Notes: generated from the letters alone by a model not told the origin. A DNA stretch of 49,221 nt from an uncultured Ruminococcus sp. (GCA_902762375.1 CACWNY010000047.1:1-49221); one strand, 5' to 3'. Positions 7,445-16,587 are shown, counted from the stretch's first letter. Numbers and translations: made by a program.

Positions 7445-9799
7445 TTATTCTTCAGAAGTTTCCTTTACTTCTTCTTTTGCTTTTTCAGCCTTAGCTTTTT
7501 TCTTTTGAGCCTGTTTTTCTTTCATTGCCTTGAGTTTATCGGAATTTTCGTTTCTCTTTTTCTCCGCCTCAACTTCTTCAGGAGTATCTTCTACAAGGTC
7601 AAATTCAAATACACTGACACTAAGAGGGGGAATAGAATAAATGATGGAATAAGGTCTGCCGTCTGCTTCTCTTTTTTCAGCCGTTACAGAAGTAATCTTG
7701 TTGTAATCAGAACCACCATATTCAGAAGAGTCACTGTTCATAATGAGTTTATACTCACCTTTGCAAGGTACACCAATCATGAAATTGTCATGCGGAACAG
7801 GAACAAAGTTGCAGACAAACAACAGATATTTTTCACCTTTTGTTGCAGGCTTACGGATAAAGCTGACTTCACTGTGGCTCCAGTCATTACAGTTGACCCA
7901 CTCAAAACCGTCATATGTGAAATCCAGTTCATACAGTGCAGGGTGACTTCTGTAAATGGACAACATCTTCTTATAATACTGCTGTAACATTCTGTTGTTG
8001 TCTACACGGTCGATAAGATACCAGTCAAGCTCTTTGTTGGAATTCCATTCATCATACTGTGCAAAATCCTGACCCATGAACAACAGTTTCTTTCCAGGGT
8101 GACCAAACATAAATCCATATGCGGTACGCAGGTTAGCAAATTTCTGCCAGTCGTCACCAGGCATTTTGTTAATCATGGAACATTTACCGTAAACAACCTC
8201 ATCATGAGAAAGTACCAGTATAAATTTCTCTGATGTTGCATAAACCATACTGAATGTCAGTTCATTATGGTCGTGACATCTGTAGATAGGGTCTGTAGAC
8301 ATATAACGCAGGAAGTCATTCATCCAACCCATATTCCACTTGAACGCAAATCCAAGACCATTCTTATTGACATCTTTGGTAATACCAGCAAATGATGTGG
8401 ATTCTTCTGCCATAATTGCCGAACCGGGATTTCTCTGTGAGTTGATGGAATTGAGGTGTTTCAAAAATTCCATAGCCTCAAGATTTTCTCTGCCACCATA
8501 TATATTCGGCAACCATTCGCCATCTCTCTTACCATAGTCCAGATAAAGCATGGAAGCAACGGCGTCTACTCTCAGACCGTCAACATGGAATTTCTCAATC
8601 CAGAACAAAGCACTACCAATAAGGAAGTTACGGACTTCTGTCTTTTCATAGTTGAAGATATAAGTACCCCAGTCAGGGTGTTCACCACGACGAGCATCAG
8701 GATGTTCATAGACAGGTGTACCGTCAAATCTTGCCAGACCGTGTGCATCTTTCGGGAAGTGTGCAGGAACCCAGTCAAGTACAACACTGATACCTCTGCT
8801 GTGCATATAATCAACAAAATACTGGAAGTCTGCGGGTGAACCAAAACGGGAAGTCGGTGCATAATATCCCGTTACCTGATATCCCCATGAACCGTCAAAC
8901 GGGTGTTCAGAAATTCCCATCAGTTCTACATGTGTATAACCCATATCGTTGATATAATCTGCCAGTTCAGGAGCAAGTTCACGATAAGTCAGGAACTCAT
9001 CTCTGTTTTCTCCCTTGCGTTTCCATGAACCGGGGTGCATTTCATAAATGGCAATAGGTTGTGTATCCAGATTGGTATTTCTTCTCTTTTCCATCCATTC
9101 GTCGTCTGTCCAGACAAAGTGACTTAAATCCGTAACGATAGATGCCGTTTCAGGGCGTTTCTGCTGATAATTACCGAACGGGTCAGTTTTCATCAGGATT
9201 GCTCCCCACTGTGTCTTGACTTCGAATTTATACATATCGCCTTCCTTAACACCGGGAATGAACAGTTCAAAAATACCAACATTATATACTTTGTTCATCT
9301 GATGGATTCTTCCGTCCCAGTTGTTGAAGTTACCGACAACACTGACTCTCATTGCGTTAGGAGCCCATACCGTAAACAATGTACCGTCTACACCATCAAC
9401 CGTCTTTAAATGAGCACCCATAATATCCGCAACCGCATACAGTGTGCCTGAACCAAACAAATAAGCGTCCTGTGATGAAGTCTGTACAGGGAAACGATAA
9501 CAGTCTTCTGTCTGATAGGTTTCACCGTCATAGGGAGTGATTTCCAGATAGTAAGGGGTTGACGCATCGCAACCAAGATAAGCCACAAACAATCCTGCTT
9601 CATCAATCTTGACACCTGAAAAACGCTGTTCGCTTCTCTTGTCAATGACTGTTACAGACTCTGCCTGTGGATTATAGACGGTTACTGTAAATCCTCTGTC
9701 TGTAAGGTGGGGTCCCAGTATTCCTCCTGGAAATGCAGATTCTGAATTAACGACCTTCTGTGCATAGTCAAGGTCATATAAGCCTTTGATATCTTCCAT
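7445..9799 (-). CDS. glgB: 1,4-alpha-glucan (glycogen) branching enzyme
   Basis: Makes alpha-1,6 branches in glycogen (GH13, cytoplasmic). From ATG 9799 the protein has 784 residues; AGGAGG at 9805-9810 sets this start, and the open frame further upstream has no such site. An N-terminal beta domain and a CBM48-like module (about 115-210) precede the barrel. GH13 regions are visible: DWVPAHFPKD, DGLRVDAV with nucleophile Asp412, AEES near 464-467 for the acid Glu, and LSHDEVV. Unusual is a C-terminal tail of about 45 residues rich in Lys and Glu after the all-beta domain, probably disordered. No other glg genes lie nearby. It has its own promoter and terminator. Confidence 0.95.
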   Translation of the reverse strand: MEDIKGLYDLDYAQKVVNSESAFPGGILGPHLTDRGFTVTVYNPQAESVTVIDKRSEQRFSGVKIDEAGLFVAYLGCDASTPYYLEITPYDGETYQTEDCYRFPVQTSSQDAYLFGSGTLYAVADIMGAHLKTVDGVDGTLFTVWAPNAMRVSVVGNFNNWDGRIHQMNKVYNVGIFELFIPGVKEGDMYKFEVKTQWGAILMKTDPFGNYQQKRPETASIVTDLSHFVWTDDEWMEKRRNTNLDTQPIAIYEMHPGSWKRKGENRDEFLTYRELAPELADYINDMGYTHVELMGISEHPFDGSWGYQVTGYYAPTSRFGSPADFQYFVDYMHSRGISVVLDWVPAHFPKDAHGLARFDGTPVYEHPDARRGEHPDWGTYIFNYEKTEVRNFLIGSALFWIEKFHVDGLRVDAVASMLYLDYGKRDGEWLPNIYGGRENLEAMEFLKHLNSINSQRNPGSAIMAEESTSFAGITKDVNKNGLGFAFKWNMGWMNDFLRYMSTDPIYRCHDHNELTFSMVYATSEKFILVLSHDEVVYGKCSMINKMPGDDWQKFANLRTAYGFMFGHPGKKLLFMGQDFAQYDEWNSNKELDWYLIDRVDNNRMLQQYYKKMLSIYRSHPALYELDFTYDGFEWVNCNDWSHSEVSFIRKPATKGEKYLLFVCNFVPVPHDNFMIGVPCKGEYKLIMNSDSSEYGGSDYNKITSVTAEKREADGRPYSIIYSIPPLSVSVFEFDLVEDTPEEVEAEKKRNENSDKLKAMKEKQAQKKKAKAEKAKEEVKETSEE

Positions 9800-9865
9800 A
9801 TTAGCCTCCTGTTTTTTGGATAAAATACATTTGTCAGTTTTTTCAAACCAACTTTTACCTTTATA

Positions 9866-9894
9866 ATTATATACTATATTTCTTAAAAATGCAA
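9866..9894 (-). promoter_or_regulatory. SigA-type promoter of glgB
   Basis: On the - strand: -35 TTGCAT (9889-9894), a 17-base spacer, -10 TATAAT (9866-9871). The expected start near 9859 gives a leader of about 60 bases. Confidence 0.8.
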
Positions 9895-10068
9895 TATGCA
9901 ATTATAATATTTTGTATAATTTGCTTATCTTTTTTTGGATTTCTCTTACAAAAAACAGATAAACAATTTGTGTATTTTGACAATAGAATAACACATTTTC
10001 GTCATAATATCCATTTACGGAAATAAATTTTTTTCATATGCAAAAAATGTCGTCATAAAAAATTCCGA

Positions 10069-10109
10069 AAAAAACAGTGCTGACCATCAAAAATTATCAA
10101 GGTCAGCAC
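10069..10109 (-). terminator. Rho-independent terminator, - strand
   Basis: Nine-base arms GTGCTGACC and GGTCAGCAC (10101-10109 and 10077-10085) with a 15-base loop, then TGTTTTTTT on the - strand. It ends the candidate sRNA rather than a protein gene. Confidence 0.75.
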
Positions 10110-10169
10110 ACCAAAAGGAAAGAGGTATAAATATAACAAGTAAAAGATGTTGGTAAATTAATAGATTTC
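10069..10169 (-). ncRNA. Candidate small RNA of about 100 nt
   Basis: A consensus promoter (10176-10204) points into a 100-base stretch that ends in a strong terminator hairpin and T run, with no start codon preceded by a ribosome binding site inside it. The unpaired middle is pyrimidine-rich, with ACCTCTTTCCTTTT on the RNA strand. That segment is complementary to Shine-Dalgarno-like sequence, as in several known Firmicute trans-acting sRNAs. This is inference from promoter and terminator spacing. No known RNA family was recognised. Confidence 0.55.
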
Positions 10170-10175
10170 AATATA

Positions 10176-10204
10176 ATTATAATAAAAAAGGAAGAATTTG
10201 TCAA
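10176..10204 (-). promoter_or_regulatory. Consensus promoter of the candidate sRNA
   Basis: On the - strand: TTGACA (10199-10204), 17 bases, TATAAT (10176-10181). This matches the SigA consensus at all 12 positions. No protein gene begins downstream before the terminator at 10069-10109. Confidence 0.8.
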
Positions 10205-10272
10205 TACCTTTACCACTTTATTTTTTGTAGACAATTACCAAAATCAACAATATCGTTTTAGTAATTATTTTC

Positions 10273-10500
10273 CTACATGAGCGGTTGGTATTATTTTCTA
10301 AAATGCGTAATGCTAAAACTAACCTATAGCTATGACAATTAAAAGTTTTTGTCCACTTTTTTTTAAAAGTGGTGGGGTCAAGGGGTGAAACCCCTTGTGG
10401 GATTTTTAAGGGCAACGCCCTTAAACTCATAAAAATTCAAAACAAAATTTGCGTCAGCAAATTTTGACAATAACTATTTGCTTTTCAACCGTTCAGGTAG
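10273..10500 (-). mobile_element. MITE-like complete copy R6 with terminal inverted repeats
   Basis: 228 bases bounded by CTACATGAGCGGTTG at the left and the inverse of CTACCTGAACGGTTG at the right. Inside, read on + : ATGCGTAAT, AGCTATGACAATTAAAAG, P4 (CCACTTTT/AAAAGTGG), P3 AAGGGGT/ACCCCTT, P2 TTAAGGGC/GCCCTTAA, P1 AAAATTTGC/GCAAATTTT and TTTGCTTTTCAACCG. The same order and ends occur at 21791-22002. The right end overlaps the last codons and stop of the gene ending at 10493. I see no clear target-site duplication. Confidence 0.7.
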
Positions 10501-11236
10501 CTGTTTTTTCCGTCAGCGGAAGAATACTGCCAATGTCAAACAAGGGCTTATTACTCAATTCTACAACAGAAATACCATAGTTGCGTAAAAAACTTTTGAT
10601 ATCGTCCCCATTTTTATGTGCGTTCAGTTTTCCCGTAAAGGCAAGAATATCTTTGGAAATTTTTCCGCAACACCCTCCGATAAAACCATAATCATAACCG
10701 TAAAGATTGATGTAACCGCTGTCAATTCTGAGAACATCTATACGATTTTCCAGACATTTTCGGTAAATTCCGCTGTCAGCCGTAATCAGAGCATTTTCAT
10801 TCACAACCGCACAGGAACATTTTGTATACCCCTGTCTGACATTCAACATACGAAACTGGTTATCCATGCAATAATCTATAATACGGCTGTCAGTAAAGGC
10901 AATATTGCCCAGAAAAGTATTGCCCATTATCACATGATTGAAAGCAATATTTTCAGGATAGTGCGGTTGCAGACATATTCCCCTTTCAATGTGCAAAGCG
11001 GAAATATCTGCCGAAAAGTCCGTATTACTGCCTATACAAACAGCACCTTTCCGATAACAGGAAAGGTGCAAATCTGCATGATATCGTTCATAATACGGCA
11101 ACGCTCTGCATGGCTTTACCGTTATACAGTCAATACCTAGATTTTCTAATTCTCTGACAATAAAAGAATATTCTCCTGATACAATCACATCTTTTACAGG
11201 ATTTGTCGGAAGATTAGGTATACAAAACTTTTTCAT
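10493..11236 (-). CDS. DUF6873-like protein, possible GME (pentein) fold
   Basis: 247 residues with no signal peptide. The pattern of an N-terminal VSGEYSFIVRELENLGI, a central HADLHLSC, repeated strand-turn segments and a late GFIGGCCGKI resembles the DUF6873 family, annotated as guanidino-group-modifying-enzyme fold proteins of unknown substrate. I recall this family rather than having proved it. Start ATG 11236 overlaps the preceding gene's TAA by one base, so translation is coupled. An upstream in-frame TTG (11248) is less likely. The TGA stop (10493-10495) lies inside the terminal inverted repeat of the R6 element, so the original C terminus may have been replaced by the insertion. Confidence 0.6.
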   Translation of the reverse strand: MKKFCIPNLPTNPVKDVIVSGEYSFIVRELENLGIDCITVKPCRALPYYERYHADLHLSCYRKGAVCIGSNTDFSADISALHIERGICLQPHYPENIAFNHVIMGNTFLGNIAFTDSRIIDYCMDNQFRMLNVRQGYTKCSCAVVNENALITADSGIYRKCLENRIDVLRIDSGYINLYGYDYGFIGGCCGKISKDILAFTGKLNAHKNGDDIKSFLRNYGISVVELSNKPLFDIGSILPLTEKTAT

Positions 11237-13395
11237 TATCGCCAACAATCTACCGTTTTGTTGATGTCACTGCTACGGAAAGGACATGACCTGCCGACAT
11301 CTTTCCAACGGATATTCTCATACATCTGAACGCTTGACCAATATTCTCTTTCCGATACACTGCGGTTATTGACAATATAATAAGGTACTCCGCCATAATA
11401 ACCGCCGTCAATTCTGTACTCAATCACACGACTGACACCACTGCTGGATTTTTTGTAAATAGTTGTGGGAGAATAACCGCCGTCAAAACTTGGCAATCCG
11501 ATATATCCTCCCGAACAGTCTACATAAGCCACAGCGTAAGGGGAAACAAAATCCGTTTTTTCTACATTGTAGCCGTTCCATACATACAAGTAACAGGAAT
11601 TACCCACAGAATGGAATAATTCGGGAATACCATCATTATCTGTATCGCAAAGTTCAAAAAACGCATTGGCATTTTCTCTGGAAAGCTGTGTCAGTTTTTC
11701 TTTATAGGCACTTCGCCAATCTCTTACTACTCCCCTACCGTAAGGATAGCTATATCCATAAGAATAATATCCTCCGCCACTATAAGGTGTGACACCACCA
11801 CCATATACACCACCGCCATACACACCGCCACCTTGAGGAGAAATAATGGTGAAACCGCCATTACTTTGAGGTGGAATAACTGTTATACTACTTCCACCAT
11901 TCTGCGACTGTGCAGGAGATTGTGTAGGAGTTGTCTGCGGTTGCTGTTGCTGAGGTTGTTGTGATTGCTGTTGCTGAGGTTGCGACTGCTCAACAGGAGT
12001 TTCCTGCGGTTTTACAGTAGGTCTTTCTGTAGGCGGTTCGGTAGGCTGTGGTAAGAACTGTTCGCTGAATACATAAGTAACAGTGGGGGCAAGATAAGTC
12101 ATCGTATTTTTTGTTGCCTGCAAGATATTGTAAAGTGGCTCAGGATTTGTCTGATTATTCATCGGGAAACTTTGTTTATGGTTATCAAAATGTTCCAACT
12201 GTGTATTGAATACCTGTGCCGTAACATTACTGCCGTCTACAGTATATATCCATACATTATTATTTTCCATTTTGGATTTCAAAGTTCTGGCAACACTGAC
12301 TTTATTTCCTGTAAGTTTACTCCACTCATCATTGACATCATGAACATGAGATGTTTTTGTATGTAACAAAATACCATTATCTTCTGAAATAAATTCAGTG
12401 TAATAAGTGGTGTTTTTTCCTTGATAGATACAGGTATCTTCATAGACCGTCTGTACTTTTTTACCGTTTGCCCGATAAAGTTTCATTTCTGCGGTATAGT
12501 TATTGTCTTTATAACTTCCGCATACACACAACAATTCATCGTTACCGTCTTTATCGAAATCTATAGTTTTGACAAGTCCAAGTCCCTGAATACAGTACTG
12601 TTCATTTCCGTTAAGTTGCTGTTTAACTACTTCTCCCTGTCCGTACTTGTCCATAAGACTTTTAACCGTAGTTTCATACACATTCGCTTCAGTCTGAGGA
12701 TTGTCAGCTGTTGTGAACTGATAGGACTGACTGTTACTCATCTTGAAACTAACCATGAACTGTATCGGTATATACACACTTCCGCACTGTACAGATTCTG
12801 TCAATATAACGGAATTGCTGTCACTACTCACCGCCGAAACATGGTTCACTGAACACATCATCACACTTATTCCCACCGAAACAGCAAGAAACAAAGCGGT
12901 TATATTTGGTGATGATGTTGTATTTCCGTTTGGCTTTTTTCTACTGTTAAGAAAGGAAGCAATCATTCTCATTATAAAAGGCAATGCAATTAAACCTACA
13001 ATACCCCCTATCACCAAAGCTATTCTTCCACCCGTCCAGAATATACCCTTATAATTGTGTTCTTTCGCATTGGGAACGCAGGTAATTTCACCATCAACAC
13101 TTTCTCCGACATTGATAACATCATAACTATATGACATTACACTGCCTTCATTGATGGCATAACCTTTCGGCATAATCATTCTTGCGTCAATATCCTGAAT
13201 ATCATTGGCACTTACATTCAGAATTTCGAACTTTCCGATAACCGTTTCATCATCTGTATACTTTTTTTTGTCCGTTTCGAAACTTACGGTAATACCGTCA
13301 GTCGTTTTTGTTTCTGCGGAAACGCTGACCATTCCTATGTTGACAAGCATTATCATCACTAAAAAGAGGACAGATAATTTCTTTGCCGTCTCCAT
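11236..13395 (-). CDS. Secreted/membrane protein with Gln/Pro linker and Ca-loop domains, unknown function
   Basis: 719 residues. A signal peptide (about 1-28) is followed by an extracellular beta domain of about 100 residues. Two membrane segments lie near 125-150 and 165-190. A domain then has the calcium-type loop DFDKDGNDE. A Pro/Gln-rich stretch (about 450-500) and Gly/Tyr-rich repeats (GGGVYGGGV) precede a C-terminal domain with a second loop DTDNDGIPE. Such D-x-D-x-D-G loops occur in EF-hand, dockerin and VCBS/FG-GAP proteins; these are single loops, not dockerin pairs. GGAGG lies 12 bases before ATG 13395. It is coupled to the DUF6873-like gene. I do not recognise the family; a surface sensor or adhesin is a guess. 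Confidence 0.75.
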   Translation of the reverse strand: METAKKLSVLFLVMIMLVNIGMVSVSAETKTTDGITVSFETDKKKYTDDETVIGKFEILNVSANDIQDIDARMIMPKGYAINEGSVMSYSYDVINVGESVDGEITCVPNAKEHNYKGIFWTGGRIALVIGGIVGLIALPFIMRMIASFLNSRKKPNGNTTSSPNITALFLAVSVGISVMMCSVNHVSAVSSDSNSVILTESVQCGSVYIPIQFMVSFKMSNSQSYQFTTADNPQTEANVYETTVKSLMDKYGQGEVVKQQLNGNEQYCIQGLGLVKTIDFDKDGNDELLCVCGSYKDNNYTAEMKLYRANGKKVQTVYEDTCIYQGKNTTYYTEFISEDNGILLHTKTSHVHDVNDEWSKLTGNKVSVARTLKSKMENNNVWIYTVDGSNVTAQVFNTQLEHFDNHKQSFPMNNQTNPEPLYNILQATKNTMTYLAPTVTYVFSEQFLPQPTEPPTERPTVKPQETPVEQSQPQQQQSQQPQQQQPQTTPTQSPAQSQNGGSSITVIPPQSNGGFTIISPQGGGVYGGGVYGGGVTPYSGGGYYSYGYSYPYGRGVVRDWRSAYKEKLTQLSRENANAFFELCDTDNDGIPELFHSVGNSCYLYVWNGYNVEKTDFVSPYAVAYVDCSGGYIGLPSFDGGYSPTTIYKKSSSGVSRVIEYRIDGGYYGGVPYYIVNNRSVSEREYWSSVQMYENIRWKDVGRSCPFRSSDINKTVDCWR

Positions 13396-13433
13396 TGTTG
13401 TTCCAAGCCTCCGTTAATGTACTCTTAATGTTT

Positions 13434-13462
13434 ATTTTACCAGTTGTTAATAATACTGTCAA
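13434..13462 (-). promoter_or_regulatory. SigA-type promoter for the 11236-13395 gene pair
   Basis: On the - strand: TTGACA (13457-13462), 17 bases, TAAAAT (13434-13439). The transcript would start about 30 bases before ATG 13395. Confidence 0.8.
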
Positions 13463-13486
13463 TATTATTTTTCGCAAATTTAAACA

Positions 13487-13871
13487 GTTAAAGGGCTGCC
13501 GCCCTTTAAAATCCTGCTAAGGGGCTGCCGCCCCTTAACCCCGCCCACTTTTTTGAAAAAAAGTGGACAAAAAACTTTTATGGCTCACTTCGTTCGGAAT
13601 GATTATCAGACATTCAGCTATGACAACTGAAAGTTTTTGTCGAACTTTTTTCAAAAAGTTCGTGGGGTCAAGGGGTGAAACCCCTTGTGGGATTTTTAAG
13701 GGCAACGCCCTTAAACTCATAAAAACACAAATCAAAATTTGCGTAAGCAAATTTTGTCTGAAAACAATTCGTTAAAGGGCTGCCGCCCTTTAAAATCCTG
13801 CTAGGGGGCTGCCGCCCCTTAACCCCGCCCACTTTTTTGAAAAAAAGTGGACAAAAAACTTTTAATTGTCA
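13487..13871. repeat. Three palindromic repeat copies R7, R8, R9
   Basis: Forward R7 (13487-13580: P2, P3, P4) meets reverse R8 (13616-13756: P4 as GAACTTTTT/AAAAAGTTC, P3 as AAGGGGT/ACCCCTT, P2, P1) across a linker with CTCACTTCGTTCGGAAT and AGCTATGACAA. Forward R9 follows (13770-13871) and is nearly identical to R7. These fill nearly all of the 500-base gap between the ABC permease and the next promoter. No gene is visible here. Confidence 0.85.
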
Positions 13872-13898
13872 TCGCCTGACCGTGATATTTTATAACAC

Positions 13899-15539
13899 TT
13901 AATTGTTCAATGTCATAAACATCTTTTTCCCTTTGCTTTTCAGTAACAGACAACATACTACAGTTACTGTAATGAGATAGATTAAACATATAGCATAAGA
14001 TATTCCTATATGGAAATTTGGCAACAGTGCTGGAAAAATAATCGCAAAGATAAACGGCAATCCTGTAATGAATATTGCTCCTAAAAGTGCCAGAAGAACG
14101 CTTCCGCTTTGTTTGATGACGATAATTTCTGATGACCAGTCAAAACGGGGAAAGCGTAAATTTATCAGTACACCAAGCACTCCCGAAAAGAATGAGGCCA
14201 GTGTGGGAATGAAGAATATAAAGATAAGGTCTATCACATTAACATTGAATTTTATCGCAGATACAACTGTCAGGAAAATAATACCAGGCAAAGTGATAAT
14301 AGGAGCAACCAAAACTTTTGCCATAAATATCTGCATACAGTTTACAGGAGAACTTTGCAATATCCAGAGTGTTTTCCCCTCCAGAGATATACTCGGTGCA
14401 GATACATCATTCATCACTGCCATCAAAGATACCGCACTGACAATGGAAATTTTTAATACATCATCAAAATTCGGTAAATAGGTATAGACATCTTCAGGAA
14501 TATTCACGCCCTTATACAACAGAAATATTCCCATAATTGTCATCATGATACTTCCCATACCGCTGTTAAGTACATAGCCAGGCAATTTAAAAAAATAAAC
14601 GATTTCTTTTTTTAACAAAGCCACAAAGACTTTATGCTGTCGCAATGGTTTACGGACATAGGGTTTTTTACGGATATTTTCTTTTGTAGTGATAATGGTG
14701 ATAAATCTTCTGGAAATGAATAGCAGTACAGGTATCAATACAATGATACAGAATAACACAAACAGCAACATATAAATAATACTGCCTTGTGATATTGCCA
14801 CTGCGTACCAGTGAATGGGTAACAGATAGTTTTCTGTTGTCCAGAGTATCAAATCAAGAAATTCCTGTAATGTCATGGACACACGGTCAATCAACAGCCA
14901 TGTCACAGCAATTCCCAACAACATGATAATACCGAAAACTGTTGAGAAAGCATTTTTCTTAGGTACTTTGGAGGCTATTTTCCATAACACATATCCTATT
15001 ATACACCCTAAAGCCGTTATGAACACAGGAACAATAAAAAAAGATATCAGATAAAACAGCAATCCCAAAAACGATATTTCCACAAATGACACATATGCCA
15101 GAAATGACGGCAACATCACGATTATACTATACAGAAAATTCAGAGTATATAAGGTAAAAGCTCTGCCTGTCAGAATGATGGTCGGACTTATTGGCATACT
15201 TAACAATAGTTCGTTATCCTGTGCTTCAAAAAGATAGGATTGTGAGGCAAAAATACTGCCCATAAGTGAAAAAATCACCGTTCCTGCAAATACCGCAAAA
15301 AAATAAATATCTGCCTGTCCACCCACAGCAATCGCAACAACCATAAATGCTCCAAAAAAGAACGACAGCAATGCCAGTATAAAAAATATCATGACAATAA
15401 TAATTACTGTTCCGAATGTGGAATGATATAACTTTTTCAGATTGCTTTTTCCACTGATAAAGGATAATGTTGAAGTCAGCATAGCCTGCAAACTGACTTT
15501 CAAAATCTGTAATGCGATATGAAAAGATGTTTTAATCAT
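13899..15539 (-). CDS. ABC transporter permease (ABC-2-like exporter)
   Basis: 546 residues with about 12-14 hydrophobic segments and no signal peptide. An N-terminal cytoplasmic start is followed by helices from about residue 40, a conserved-looking AQDNELLLSMPIS segment after the third helix, and a basic cytoplasmic stretch near 290-310. This is the layout of large ABC-2-type permeases encoded beside a lone ATPase. The ATG at 15539 overlaps the ATPase stop by eight bases, so the two proteins form one transporter. The substrate cannot be read from sequence; lipid, peptide or drug export are all possible. Confidence 0.88.
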   Translation of the reverse strand: MIKTSFHIALQILKVSLQAMLTSTLSFISGKSNLKKLYHSTFGTVIIIVMIFFILALLSFFFGAFMVVAIAVGGQADIYFFAVFAGTVIFSLMGSIFASQSYLFEAQDNELLLSMPISPTIILTGRAFTLYTLNFLYSIIVMLPSFLAYVSFVEISFLGLLFYLISFFIVPVFITALGCIIGYVLWKIASKVPKKNAFSTVFGIIMLLGIAVTWLLIDRVSMTLQEFLDLILWTTENYLLPIHWYAVAISQGSIIYMLLFVLFCIIVLIPVLLFISRRFITIITTKENIRKKPYVRKPLRQHKVFVALLKKEIVYFFKLPGYVLNSGMGSIMMTIMGIFLLYKGVNIPEDVYTYLPNFDDVLKISIVSAVSLMAVMNDVSAPSISLEGKTLWILQSSPVNCMQIFMAKVLVAPIITLPGIIFLTVVSAIKFNVNVIDLIFIFFIPTLASFFSGVLGVLINLRFPRFDWSSEIIVIKQSGSVLLALLGAIFITGLPFIFAIIFPALLPNFHIGISYAICLIYLITVTVVCCLLLKSKGKKMFMTLNN

Positions 15540-16245
15540 GATTTTCCTCTAATTCCAGAAATACATTCTCTAATGATGTATTTCCTCTGACTTCTTCGGT
15601 TGTTCCGCTGACGATGAGTTTTCCTTTTTGAATAATGGCAATTTTATCACAGAGTTTTTCAGCGACTTCCAACACATGGGTTGAAAAAAAGATTGCTGTT
15701 CCCTCATCACATACCCGACGCATTTCCGTTTTGATTTCGTGTGAGGCTTTCGGGTCAAGACCGACAAACGGTTCATCAAGCAGAATTAATTTCGGTTTGT
15801 GCATGAATGCGGATATCAAAGCCAGTTTCTGTTTCATACCGTGAGAATAACTGTTGATAGGTTGTCCCAGATTTTCCGTAATTTCGAACATCTTTGCATA
15901 ACGATGGATTTGTTCGTCACGGAAATCTTTTTCCATGCGATAAATATCCGCAATGAAATTAAGATATTTAATTCCCGTCATAAAGTCATACAAATCAGGA
16001 TTGTCGGGCAAATAGGAAAGTCTTTCTTTACAGGCAAGCGGATTTTCTTTGATAGAAATACCGTCAACCGTAATTTCGCCCTCTTCAAACCCCAACAAAC
16101 CACAACAACATTTGATGGTAGTGGTCTTGCCTGCCCCGTTGTGACCGATAAAGCCGTAAATCGTTCCGCTGGATATTTCCAGACTTAAATCCTCAACGGC
16201 AATTTTTTCTCCGTATCTTTTGGTAAGATGTGTAATTTTCAGCAT
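15532..16245 (-). CDS. ABC transporter ATP-binding protein
   Basis: 237 residues, the ATPase of the exporter with the permease that follows. Visible motifs are Walker A GHNGAGKTT, Q-loop region, signature YSHGMKQK (the Ser-His-Gly-Met form common in drug, antibiotic and gliding-type exporters), Walker B LILLDEP, D-loop GLD and switch His in STHV. ATG 16245 begins the usual MLKITHLTKRYG. Codons before it, up to 16290, lack a family-like sequence, so I exclude them. Its 3' end overlaps the permease start. Confidence 0.95.
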   Translation of the reverse strand: MLKITHLTKRYGEKIAVEDLSLEISSGTIYGFIGHNGAGKTTTIKCCCGLLGFEEGEITVDGISIKENPLACKERLSYLPDNPDLYDFMTGIKYLNFIADIYRMEKDFRDEQIHRYAKMFEITENLGQPINSYSHGMKQKLALISAFMHKPKLILLDEPFVGLDPKASHEIKTEMRRVCDEGTAIFFSTHVLEVAEKLCDKIAIIQKGKLIVSGTTEEVRGNTSLENVFLELEENHD

Positions 16246-16307
16246 GATGATATCTCTCACTTTTCTATTATCACAAATAATTTCTAACAAAGGTTATACT
16301 TATTTAT

Positions 16308-16336
16308 ATTATACAGTACTTAATTTTACTTTGCAA
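16308..16336 (-). promoter_or_regulatory. SigA-type promoter of the ABC exporter operon
   Basis: On the - strand: TTGCAA (16331-16336), 17 bases, TATAAT (16308-16313), about 55 bases before the ATPase start. Confidence 0.8.
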
Positions 16337-16355
16337 TAATTTTTAACCATAAACT

Positions 16356-16492
16356 CAAAATTTGCTTACGCAAATTTTGTTTGAATTTTGGGGAGTTTAA
16401 GGGCTTCGCCCTTAAAAATCCCACAAGGGGCTTTGCCCCTTGACCCCACCACTTTTGAAAAAGTGGACAAAACTTTTAATTGTCAAAAATTT
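16356..16492 (+). repeat. Palindromic repeat copy R10, full P1-P2-P3-P4
   Basis: P1 CAAAATTTGC/GCAAATTTTG, P2 TTTAAGGGC/GCCCTTAAA with loop TTC, P3 CAAGGGGC/GCCCCTTG with loop TTT, P4 CCACTTTT/AAAAGTGG, then ACAAAACTTTTAATTGTCA. One of the cleanest forward copies. Confidence 0.88.
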
Positions 16493-16544
16493 CGGCATAA
16501 AAGAATAATTTACAGCAAGTTCATTCTTATTTCGGATAATTTAC

Positions 16545-16573
16545 TTGCTATTAGCAATATTTTATATTATAAT
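16545..16573 (+). promoter_or_regulatory. SigA-type promoter upstream of the DHHW-like gene
   Basis: TTGCTA (16545-16550), 17 bases, TATAAT (16568-16573). The expected transcript starts near 16580 and runs through repeat R11 before reaching the start codon at 16703. Confidence 0.75.
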
Positions 16574-16587
16574 TATAGTGATATTTT

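Noticed and set aside
9960..10020. A + strand promoter (TTGACA near 9977)
   Set aside because: The best -10 candidate is 19-20 bases away and there is no gene or terminator arrangement on that strand.
10218..10430. Short frames of 60-80 codons inside the palindromic repeats (also 13535-13775, 21771-21962, 26744-26926)
   Set aside because: They arise because the repeat has the same base order each time; start sites are weak and the frame is not kept between copies.
13487..13871. CRISPR array
   Set aside because: Repeats are palindromic modules of different lengths, are not evenly spaced, occur across the whole window and have no cas genes.
16356..16492. P1-P4 hairpins as ordinary rho-independent terminators
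   Set aside because: The GC stems are not followed by a clean T run, several copies lie inside operons or in leaders, and many genes have a separate real terminator nearby.
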